Assembly (NCBI GenBank): GCA_012271065.1
Contig: JAAXHE010000155.1
Coordinates: forward strand, 1-5,992
Source of the DNA: Candidatus Latescibacterota bacterium
GTDB lineage: Bacteria; Latescibacterota; UBA2968; GCA-2709665
DNA: 5,992 nt
Direction: 5' to 3'
The position numbers were made by a program, and so were the translations under genes. The notes beneath the pieces were generated by a model. That model did no database searches. It had not been told where the DNA came from and saw nothing but the letters and a program-made list of their open reading frames with translations. Of this stretch, positions 1 through 5,842 are shown in pieces. How positions within the stretch are numbered: the stretch's first letter is position 1; every line of letters starts with the position of its first letter.

Positions 1-42
1 AAGCTGTCTTAAAATTCCCAGCGGTCTTCGCACGGCTGCAAA

Positions 43-58
43 AACGCCGGTCGGCGTT
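43..58. repeat. Short GC-rich inverted repeat
   Basis: Seven-base arms AACGCCG (43-49) and CGGCGTT (52-58) are separated by two bases, flanked on the left by a run of five A (40-44). Read on the minus strand this is a hairpin followed by five T, like a small terminator, but no minus-strand gene ends nearby. On the plus strand there is no T tract. Its role is unknown. Confidence 0.3.
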
Positions 59-191
59 GGTCAAACCCACCCAAGAGTGGCGAGGGGCGCGCAGCCACGA
101 TACATTGAATATGGGCGGATTCTCCCGCCTTGACCGCCGCTTTTTCGCTCGCGCTCGTGAACTCACCGGTAATTTCAAAACAGCTTCGTCC

Positions 192-195
192 GGAG
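192..195 (+). promoter_or_regulatory. Ribosome-binding site of the GGT-like gene
   Basis: GGAG lies six bases before the ATG at 202. This decides the start: the frame stays open upstream to a TTG at 130, but that codon has no purine-rich sequence in front of it. Confidence 0.7.
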
Positions 196-201
196 AACAC
201 A

Positions 202-1839
202 ATGCAATCGCCTCATGGTATCGGCCACCACGCCTTTCGCCCATCCGTGATGGGAAGGAACGGGCTCGTCGCTTCCGGCCACCCTCTGGCATCCCAGGCC
301 GGCATCACCACGTTGATGGCAGGCGGAAACGCCATCGACGCCGCCGTTGCAACCGCCGCAGCGCTGGGCGTTGTCGAACCTGCCGCATCGGGCGCAGGCG
401 GCGACGGCTTTCTGCTCATCTACCGGTCCGATACGGGCGCAGTCTCCGCCGTCAACGCCACCGGCGCCGCGCCGCGGGCGGCCACCCGGGAATTCTATCT
501 GGAACGCGGCGGTATTCCCATGCGGGGTATTCTGAGCGTCTCCATCCCCGGCCTGGTGGACGGCTGGCTGATCGCCCACGAACGCCACGGCCTGCTCGGT
601 CTCGAACGGGTCCTCGAACCCGCTGTCTCACTTTGCGAAGACGGGTTTCCCGTCAGTCACCAATTGTCCGGAAACCTTTCCGGCTGGACCGAGAACTTTG
701 CCTCCGACCCGTTCACCCGCAACGTGTTTACAAATGACGGCCATCCCCTCGGTCCCGGCGACGTCCTTCGCCAGAGCGACCTGGGCGCTACGCTGCGCCG
801 AATCGCCGCGGAAGGCCGGTCGGCCTTGTACGAGGGCGACATCGCGGAGGCCATCGTCGCATTCAGCCGTTCCAGAGGCGGCCTGCTCGCCATCAAAGAC
901 CTTGCGGACCACCACGCTCAATGGACAGACCCCATTCACACCACCTACAGGGACCACACGGTGTACGAAACACCGCCCAACTCCAGCGGCCACATCCTTC
1001 TCCAGGAGCTGAATATCGTCGAGCGCTTCGATCTGCAGTCCCTTGGCTGCAATACGGCCGAGTGTATCCATCTGATGGTGGAGGCCAAGAAGCTCGCGTT
1101 CTCCGACAGAGAAGCCTTTGTTGCCGATCCGGATTGGCTGGACATCCCGCTCAGGGGCCTGCTTTCCAAATCGTACGCCGAACAGCAAGCGCGGCGAATC
1201 GACCTTCACCGCGCTGCAACCGACGTCCCGGCCGGGCGGCCGCGTTCCCACGAAGACACAACGTGCTTCTGCACGGCGGACCGGTGGGGAAACGCCGTCT
1301 GCGTACTGCAGTCCATCCAGTCCGGGTTCGGCGCCGGCCTGATCGCCGGAAATACAGGTATCCTTCTCAACAACCGGATGACGTACTGGCACCTGGAAGA
1401 GGACCATCCTAACTGCCTCATGCCCGGGAAACGGGTACGCCATACCATGAACCCCGTCATCGTCACCCGGGACAACAAGGCCGTACTCGTCTGCGGCACG
1501 CCGGGCGCGGACACCCAGGTACAGACCAATCTTCAGCTCATCACCCATATTCTGGATTTCGGCATGACCCCGCAGGAAGCCGTTGAGGCACCGCGATGGC
1601 GCAGCCTGCAGAACCCGATGGAGTCCACGGTCCCGCATACCTGTGAAGACGTCCTTCAGCTCGAAGGAAGGTTTTCCGAAGACGTCCGTGAAGGCCTCGC
1701 CCGGCGCGGCCACGACCTCCGGATCCTGGGCGACTGGGGCGGTCCCGGCAGCGCGCAGGCGATCACCATTCATCCGGAATCCAACACGCTCATCGGCGGG
1801 TCGGACCCGCGCCGGGACGGCTATGCCGCAGCCTGGTGA
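202..1839 (+). CDS. Gamma-glutamyltransferase superfamily Ntn-hydrolase (GGT-like amidohydrolase)
   Basis: A 545-residue protein of the gamma-glutamyltransferase fold, full length for the family. The N-terminal half has the family signature GGNAIDAAVA (residues 41-50) and GAGGDGFLLIY (64-74). The autocleavage and nucleophile site is D-T-T-C-F with Thr353 at the position of E. coli GGT Thr391, followed by GNAVCV, FGAGLIAG and ILLNNRM. The C-terminus ends in the usual SDPRRDGYAAAW. Family members self-cleave before this threonine into large and small subunits. By my alignment the residues that bind the gamma-glutamyl group in E. coli GGT are changed: Arg114 to Thr87, Gln430 to Arg392, Asp433 to Tyr395, Ser462-Ser463 to His414-Thr415, and PGG to PGA (434-436). 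I infer that it hydrolyses another amide, as in the YwrD-like and oxamate amidohydrolase (HpxW-like) branch of the family. No signal peptide follows the chosen start, so it is probably cytoplasmic, unlike periplasmic GGT. It is the first gene of a likely two-gene operon. The family is secure; the substrate is unknown. Confidence 0.93.
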   Translation: MQSPHGIGHHAFRPSVMGRNGLVASGHPLASQAGITTLMAGGNAIDAAVATAAALGVVEPAASGAGGDGFLLIYRSDTGAVSAVNATGAAPRAATREFYLERGGIPMRGILSVSIPGLVDGWLIAHERHGLLGLERVLEPAVSLCEDGFPVSHQLSGNLSGWTENFASDPFTRNVFTNDGHPLGPGDVLRQSDLGATLRRIAAEGRSALYEGDIAEAIVAFSRSRGGLLAIKDLADHHAQWTDPIHTTYRDHTVYETPPNSSGHILLQELNIVERFDLQSLGCNTAECIHLMVEAKKLAFSDREAFVADPDWLDIPLRGLLSKSYAEQQARRIDLHRAATDVPAGRPRSHEDTTCFCTADRWGNAVCVLQSIQSGFGAGLIAGNTGILLNNRMTYWHLEEDHPNCLMPGKRVRHTMNPVIVTRDNKAVLVCGTPGADTQVQTNLQLITHILDFGMTPQEAVEAPRWRSLQNPMESTVPHTCEDVLQLEGRFSEDVREGLARRGHDLRILGDWGGPGSAQAITIHPESNTLIGGSDPRRDGYAAAW

Positions 1840-1853
1840 GATCCGGGAGGGAC

Positions 1854-1860
1854 GAGAGGA
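1854..1860 (+). promoter_or_regulatory. Ribosome-binding site of the PhyH-family gene
   Basis: GAGAGGA lies seven bases before the ATG at 1868. A second purine stretch, GGGAGGG at 1845-1851, is too far upstream for that start. The site lies wholly in the 28-base gap after the preceding stop codon, so the gene has its own translation start within a shared transcript. Confidence 0.65.
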
Positions 1861-1867
1861 ACACGCC

Positions 1868-2677
1868 ATGGCGCTCCACGAAGATTACCTGCGCGACGGC
1901 TACGTCATCCATCCGCAATCCGTGATTCCCGCAGAACTCGTGCAACGCTGCATGGATGGCATGGATGACGTGCTGGCCGGGCGATACGAGACCGGAATTT
2001 CCCCGCAGCCCTCCTATTGGAACCCGGGCGACGACCCGAACAAGCTGGGCAAGGTCGAAATGCCCCAGCTTGCCAACCACGCCATTATGGAGCTTGTCAG
2101 CCATCCCAATATCGGACGGCTTGCAGCGGAAGTCACCGGCGCGAGGAGGGTACAGGTCTGGTGGGTCCAACTCCTTTCCAAGCCGCCCTTGAGGCCGGAA
2201 TCCGGGACCGGCGTCAGCGTCGGATGGCACCAGGACCGGCAGTATTGGAAGACCTGGAAGGAGGGCAGCGAGCTGTTCACCGCGTGGGTCGCCGTTTCCA
2301 ACGTGATCGCTGACACCGGCCCCATGGCCTTCGTGAAGGGTTCGCACAGATGGGGACTGCTCAACCAGGGCGATTTTTACTTCGACGACATCGAGATTCA
2401 GCGAGAGCAGATCACCCTGCCTCCAGGCGAAACGTGGCGTGAAGAGGAAGCGATCCTTCCTCCGGGGGGCGTTTCGTTCCACCACTGCCTCACCTTCCAC
2501 GGAAGCCGTCCCAACCGTTCCGGCGCGCCCCGGCGGAGTTTCGCCATCCACATGCGCACGGAAAACTCGTGGCCCGTCGCCCCGTCGGAAGGCACCCTCG
2601 CCCGGTTCATTCACAGGCAGGACCACTGCCCGGTCGTGTTCGACGCCGATACACCGGATTCGCCTCCGACGGGCTGA
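1868..2677 (+). CDS. Phytanoyl-CoA dioxygenase (PhyH) family Fe(II)/2-oxoglutarate oxygenase
   Basis: A 269-residue protein, normal size for bacterial PhyH-family enzymes. These couple decarboxylation of 2-oxoglutarate to hydroxylation of a substrate using a single Fe(II). The facial triad is visible: H-Q-D in GWHQDRQYW (His121, Asp123) and the distal His211 in TFHGSRPNRS. Arg222 lies 11 residues beyond His211, the same spacing as between His264 and Arg275 in human PHYH, so it is the likely 2-oxoglutarate carboxylate anchor; Arg223 is adjacent. The typical GPMAFVKGSHRWG segment joins the two halves of the double-stranded beta-helix. There is no signal peptide or membrane segment, so it should be cytoplasmic. 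The ATG follows the GGT-like stop by 28 bases, indicating co-transcription. The frame is open further upstream, but only inside the neighbouring gene. The family is broad, covering phytanoyl-CoA, ectoine, halogenase-like and natural-product oxygenases, so the substrate cannot be named; the intact HxD argues for hydroxylation rather than halogenation. Confidence 0.92.
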   Translation: MALHEDYLRDGYVIHPQSVIPAELVQRCMDGMDDVLAGRYETGISPQPSYWNPGDDPNKLGKVEMPQLANHAIMELVSHPNIGRLAAEVTGARRVQVWWVQLLSKPPLRPESGTGVSVGWHQDRQYWKTWKEGSELFTAWVAVSNVIADTGPMAFVKGSHRWGLLNQGDFYFDDIEIQREQITLPPGETWREEEAILPPGGVSFHHCLTFHGSRPNRSGAPRRSFAIHMRTENSWPVAPSEGTLARFIHRQDHCPVVFDADTPDSPPTG

Positions 2678-2705
2678 CACGCCGTCGCGCCATCTCCCAA
2701 TAGAC

Positions 2706-2745
2706 AAAAAAAACGCAACGGCAATACATCCCGTCGTTGCGTTTT
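2706..2745. terminator. Bidirectional intrinsic terminator between convergent genes
   Basis: Perfect 11-base arms AAAACGCAACG (2710-2720) and CGTTGCGTTTT (2735-2745) flank a 14-base spacer whose ends can add a G-U and a C-G pair. The A run at 2706-2713 becomes eight T on the minus strand, giving a canonical terminator for the receptor gene ending at 2809. On the plus strand the arm ends in TTTT, followed by a C/T-rich stretch, giving a weaker terminator for the PhyH gene ending at 2677. Confidence 0.85.
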
Positions 2746-2761
2746 CCTGCGTTTCTTTTCA

Positions 2762-2799
2762 GAGTGAATCGACGCGGCGGTCCCGCCCGCGTCAGACTC
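2762..2799. repeat. Second GC-rich hairpin beside the receptor stop codon
   Basis: GACGCGG (2771-2777) pairs with CCGCGTC (2787-2793), and an outer GAGT (2762-2765) pairs with ACTC (2796-2799). It starts ten bases beyond the receptor stop codon in that gene's 3' untranslated region. There is no T tract directly after it in either direction, so it is more likely an RNA-stabilising stem-loop or an accessory to the terminator than a terminator on its own. Confidence 0.45.
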
Positions 2800-2808
2800 A
2801 TCCCCGCT

Positions 2809-5460
2809 CTAATAATGGAAGCTGTATTTCGCGTACCAGAACGCGCCGCCGAATCCGAACGGGCTGAACTGGCTGTACTTGTTGCCCGTCCTGTCCCTGG
2901 CCTTCTCGTGCTCGTCGGGATAGGTATTGAGGATGTTCTGCGCGCCGATCGCAACCTTCGACCTGTAGTCGTCGAACGAGACGCTGGTCTCGGCGTCGAT
3001 CAGGACCTTGCCGCTGTAGACCTGATCGTCTTCGGAATCGTACCACTCGCCGAAATAGCTGATGCGGCCCAGAACGTCCCATCGGCTCGTGAGCGTCTGG
3101 GTGATGGTCAGGTTCCCGCGCTGTTTGGGAAGATTCTCCTCCAGTTCCCTGAGCCGAAGGTCGTCCAGAATTTCCGGATTGTGTTCCGTAACCTTCGTGC
3201 CGGTGTAGTTGTATGCGATGTTCATCACGCCCAGACCCACCGGCGCCGAAAACACCACGTCGATCCCCTGGGTCTTGGAGTTAAAGTCGTTGGTGAAGAA
3301 GCGGAATTCCTGCAGGCCTGCCGCGCTGGTGAGGCCCTCCTTGATGAGTTGCTCCCTCTCAGGATCAGTAAGCGCAAAGTCCTGCGAAACCGTCAGGCGG
3401 TCGTTCACCCTGATGTCAAAGTAATCGACGGTCATGCTTGCATTGCCCATATCCAGGACGACACCCAGCGAGAGGTTTTTGGACTTCTCGGGCACCAGAG
3501 GCTTGGCCCCTTTCAACGCGGCCGCCCGGCTTGTGGAGGGGACCGTTCCGTTGTTCACCAGGTCGTTCTTCTCGAAGTTGAACTCGGTGGTGATGTTGAA
3601 GGCGCTCTGCTGGCCGGGCGTGGGCGCCCTGAAGCCGGTGCTGTAACTGCCGCGAACCCTGGCGTTCTCGGTTAAGCCTATGTTGAAAGCAGCCTTGTAG
3701 TTGCTGGAATTGTACTTCTCGGATGTCAGCGGCGGAGTATTCGACAACGTTTTCAATTCGTCGAAACGCTCCTGGCGCAGAGCAAGGGAAAATGACGCTC
3801 GGTCCGAGGGCTGAATGTCCCCTTCCGCGTAAACCGCTATGTTCGGTCTCGACCACCTGCCGGCGGCCACTTTGCTGAAGCCGGAAAAGCCGTTCGTCGC
3901 CGGTTGAAATCCCTGGCTGGCCAGCGGCTGGCCGATAATATAGGACTCGATCTGGCCCTCGACGATCTCAAACGTTTCTTTCCGGTATTCCAGGCCCGCC
4001 GCAAGGAAGACCTGCGGGTTCACTGGATAGGTCACACCCAAATCTACGGCGACGTCCGACTGGACGTAGGAACCCGGATCGAAATACGTGGGCGTTGCGG
4101 GACCCATGGATGCGTTCACGGTATTGAAGATGAAGTAGTCCGCCTCGTGACGCCCGTAAGACATGCTCAGGTCCCACGATCCGAGCGCCTGCCCCCCGAT
4201 ACCGGTGCCCTTGATGCCCATCAGGATGGATTCATCCGTTGTAAACGCGCCGAATCGTGGCGTGAATCCCCCGGGAAACATCTTCAGGAAGGAAAAGCAG
4301 TTGGGATCGTCGCGAACCTGAAGCCATGCGTTCTGTTCTGGTCTGTTGTTTATGATGGGGACCGGCGCGCATTCACCGCCCTGACCCACGCCGTCCAGGT
4401 CGCCGACCAGCAGGGATGGCGTCTCGGCCTCGCCGTCCCCGTCCAGGTCAATCAGCGGCCCCTTGAACACGCCGCTGCGGGTATGTGGATTCCGGAAATA
4501 GAACCCGCCCTCCGTTTCCTTGTCTGCGTAGTTCGCGTGGCCGTAGAAATCGACGCTTTCGCCCAGGGTGGCGCCGTAGTTGGCGAAGATTTTCAGGTCG
4601 TCGCGAACGAATGGCTGACCCCAGATCTGGGCGGGATTCGCCACCTCGGTATTGCCCGCCGAAATCAGCCCCGCGGCGTCGTTGCGCTGCACCGAGCGGA
4701 TTGTTTCGCCGGTATTTCCATATTCCAGGCTGAGGTTGGCCCAAGTGTTCTCGTTGCCCAGACCAATATTGAACGCGGCCGTGAACATCTCGCCGTCGCC
4801 CAGGAACTTCCCTTCCCCATCCTGAAAGCTCCCCACCTTCACGTCCGCGGCCATTCCTTCGTGGCTGTCTTTCAGGCGGAAGTCCAGCACGCCCGCGATC
4901 GCATCGGATCCATATTGCGCCGAGGCGCCGTCGCGGAGGACCTCCACACGTTTCAGGGCGATGGCGGGGATGGCGGTGAGGTCGGGGCCCTGCGCGCCGT
5001 CTGCGACGCCGTTGCCCAGCCAGTGAATCACCGCCGCACGGTGCCGGCGCTTGCCGTTGACGAGTACCAGTGCGTGGTCCGGCGCCAGGCCTCGCAGGTT
5101 CGGCGGCCGGACGACCGTGCCAGCGTCGCTGATGGGCTGTGAGTTGACGTTGTAGGACGGAATCACATTTCGCAACAGGTCGGTCATGTCCGTGCCGCCC
5201 TGCTTGACGAAATCCTCACTGGTGACCACGTCGATCGGCACGACCGATTTCGTCGCGGAGCGCGGTCTCCGGGATCCGATCACGACCAGCTCTTCCAGTT
5301 CGACGATCTCGTCAAGTATGATTTCCGAGGTATCGGTTTCGGCCGTCCCCTCGGCTTCCTGCGACACGGAGACACCGATCATGAAATGGAGGACGGTGAC
5401 CGCGAGCGCAATCAACCTGGAAACGTGCTTCGTCGCCTTGCATCTGAAAAGGTATTTCAT
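2809..5460 (-). CDS. TonB-dependent outer-membrane receptor
   Basis: An 883-residue TonB-dependent receptor, which imports a scarce ligand across the outer membrane using TonB-ExbBD energy. Residues 1-33 form a signal peptide: a basic start (K2, R6, K8, K11, H12, R15), a hydrophobic stretch at 16-32, and probable cleavage at S-V-S/Q-E. A TonB-box-like EELVVIG lies at 56-62. The plug domain (about 70-200) has NLRGLAPDHALVLVNGKRRH (121-140) and RVEVLRDGASAQYGSDAIAG (171-190). The barrel fills the rest, with GFRAP (609-613), LVPEKS (655-660), NILNTYP and a final aromatic residue, Tyr883. No N-terminal STN signalling domain is present, so sigma/anti-sigma transmembrane signalling is unlikely. A probable extracellular loop (338-388) has DLDGDG and the only two cysteines of the mature protein. 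The ATG at 5460 has a strong ribosome-binding site and starts the signal peptide; the frame runs further upstream to an ATG at 5544 but without such signals. The gene converges on the PhyH gene and seems monocistronic. The ligand (siderophore, vitamin, glycan or other) cannot be read from the sequence. Confidence 0.95.
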   Translation of the reverse strand: MKYLFRCKATKHVSRLIALAVTVLHFMIGVSVSQEAEGTAETDTSEIILDEIVELEELVVIGSRRPRSATKSVVPIDVVTSEDFVKQGGTDMTDLLRNVIPSYNVNSQPISDAGTVVRPPNLRGLAPDHALVLVNGKRRHRAAVIHWLGNGVADGAQGPDLTAIPAIALKRVEVLRDGASAQYGSDAIAGVLDFRLKDSHEGMAADVKVGSFQDGEGKFLGDGEMFTAAFNIGLGNENTWANLSLEYGNTGETIRSVQRNDAAGLISAGNTEVANPAQIWGQPFVRDDLKIFANYGATLGESVDFYGHANYADKETEGGFYFRNPHTRSGVFKGPLIDLDGDGEAETPSLLVGDLDGVGQGGECAPVPIINNRPEQNAWLQVRDDPNCFSFLKMFPGGFTPRFGAFTTDESILMGIKGTGIGGQALGSWDLSMSYGRHEADYFIFNTVNASMGPATPTYFDPGSYVQSDVAVDLGVTYPVNPQVFLAAGLEYRKETFEIVEGQIESYIIGQPLASQGFQPATNGFSGFSKVAAGRWSRPNIAVYAEGDIQPSDRASFSLALRQERFDELKTLSNTPPLTSEKYNSSNYKAAFNIGLTENARVRGSYSTGFRAPTPGQQSAFNITTEFNFEKNDLVNNGTVPSTSRAAALKGAKPLVPEKSKNLSLGVVLDMGNASMTVDYFDIRVNDRLTVSQDFALTDPEREQLIKEGLTSAAGLQEFRFFTNDFNSKTQGIDVVFSAPVGLGVMNIAYNYTGTKVTEHNPEILDDLRLRELEENLPKQRGNLTITQTLTSRWDVLGRISYFGEWYDSEDDQVYSGKVLIDAETSVSFDDYRSKVAIGAQNILNTYPDEHEKARDRTGNKYSQFSPFGFGGAFWYAKYSFHY

Positions 5461-5467
5461 TCGGAAA

Positions 5468-5472
5468 CTCCT
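5468..5472 (-). promoter_or_regulatory. Ribosome-binding site of the TonB-dependent receptor
   Basis: On the minus strand AGGAG lies seven bases before the ATG at 5460-5458. This near-consensus site, with the signal peptide that begins at that ATG, fixes the start against the in-frame ATG at 5544. Confidence 0.8.
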
Positions 5473-5676
5473 TTGTTTGGGGTTTTGCGAAACGCTTTTT
5501 TGATCGGATTGATTCAGCCTTATTATGCGGACAGCAGCAGCCACTTCGTCCGTCGCGAATCAGTTCCGATAGACCCATAGACTCAACACAGCGTCAGACA
5601 GAAGAACCCGGACTCGCGGACCACACGATCCGAAATCATCGTCGCGACAGAAGGGCGCATGAATTCTTCCAATATT

Positions 5677-5704
5677 AATATAGGAAAATCTCAGCAAATG
5701 GCAA
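5677..5704 (-). promoter_or_regulatory. Candidate sigma70-type promoter of the receptor gene
   Basis: On the minus strand TTGCCA (5704-5699) and TATATT (5682-5677) each match the -35 and -10 consensus at five of six positions, with a 16-base spacer. Transcription would begin near 5670, giving a leader of about 210 bases before the receptor ATG. The -10 sits in an AT-rich patch that contains the palindrome ATATTAATAT (5672-5681). Confidence 0.45.
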
Positions 5705-5715
5705 TGGATCATTGC
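5701..5715. repeat. Inverted repeat over the -35 element, possible operator
   Basis: GCAATG (5701-5706) and CATTGC (5710-5715) are perfect six-base arms around GAT. The repeat overlaps four of the six bases of the candidate -35 box (5699-5704), a position where a bound repressor would block RNA polymerase. It does not match the Fur consensus closely, so no regulator is named. Confidence 0.35.
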
Positions 5716-5724
5716 TGTCCAAGA
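5713..5724. repeat. Direct repeat copy 1 (12 bases)
   Basis: TGCTGTCCAAGA occurs here and again at 5829-5840 in the same orientation, 116 bases apart. Both copies are preceded by TGGAT (5705-5709 and 5825-5829), which abuts the repeat directly in copy 2 and is separated from it by extra bases in copy 1. The second copy begins two bases beyond the transposase-like stop codon, so the pair may be terminal or subterminal sequence of an insertion element. Confidence 0.45.
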
Positions 5725-5828
5725 ACCGCGAGATTCTCGGAGAAGAGAAAGGAAAAAAGGCTTCAATAGGCGATTTTGTATGGGTTTGACCCGGATTATG
5801 CAAATCAGGTTGCTATTGTGTGCGTGGA

Positions 5829-5840
5829 TGCTGTCCAAGA
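5829..5840. repeat. Direct repeat copy 2 (12 bases)
   Basis: Second copy of TGCTGTCCAAGA, lying just outside the stop codon (5843-5845) of the transposase-like gene and sharing the upstream TGGAT with copy 1. Two exact 12-base matches within 130 bases are unlikely by chance. Confidence 0.45.
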
Positions 5841-5842
5841 GA

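Larger units (their letters stand above)
1..201. other. Leader region before the first gene, no convincing CDS
   Basis: Short frames are open here on both strands, but none has a ribosome-binding site or a recognisable protein. One plus-strand frame is open from base 2 to a stop at 130-132 and could in principle be the tail of an upstream gene; its translation is not recognisable. A TTGACC hexamer at 130-135 resembles a -35 box, but no suitable -10 lies 15-19 bases downstream. The promoter of the first operon is therefore not located and may lie outside the window. Confidence 0.5.
5461..5842. other. Intergenic region between the receptor and the transposase remnant
   Basis: These 382 bases hold no convincing gene. 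A 121-codon minus-strand frame (5560-5925) crosses it, but it overlaps the transposase-like tail in another frame, has no good ribosome-binding site, and its translation is rich in R, S and I without a recognisable motif. The stretch 5640-5830 is clearly richer in A+T than the flanking genes, as expected for a regulatory region or an insertion-sequence end. It contains the candidate promoter, the inverted repeat and the direct repeats listed separately. A second weak -10-like hexamer, CATAAT on the minus strand at 5522-5527, has no matching -35. Confidence 0.6.

Noticed and set aside
59..69. 11-base GGTCAAACCCA matching in inverted orientation at 5781-5791, suggesting the window might be bounded by terminal inverted repeats
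   Set aside because: Eleven-base inverted matches are expected a few times by chance in about 6 kb, the match does not extend into the flanks, and the sites are not at element-like boundaries.
130..201. N-terminal extension of the GGT-like protein from a TTG at 130, possibly a signal peptide
   Set aside because: No ribosome-binding site precedes the TTG and the added residues do not form a basic-plus-hydrophobic signal peptide; the ATG at 202 has GGAG at good spacing.
57..737. 226-codon plus-strand frame overlapping the start of the GGT-like gene
   Set aside because: Its translation is dominated by arginine, as expected of an out-of-frame reading of GC-rich coding DNA, and it overlaps the GGT-like gene in another frame.
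628..1869. 413-codon minus-strand frame over the GGT-like gene
   Set aside because: Antisense shadow of a well supported gene; no recognisable domain or start signals.
1790..2707. 305-codon minus-strand frame over the PhyH gene
   Set aside because: Antisense shadow; the plus-strand frame carries the intact iron-binding triad.
2737..3675. 312-codon plus-strand frame starting in the intergenic gap
   Set aside because: It begins inside the terminator region without a ribosome-binding site and then runs antisense to the receptor; R/V/L-rich shadow translation without motifs.
3904..5142. 412-codon open frame on the plus strand, antisense to the receptor
   Set aside because: It is wholly inside the receptor gene. 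It has no recognisable domain and its composition (V, R, A and G rich) is that of a GC-rich antisense shadow. The receptor frame has clear family motifs throughout.
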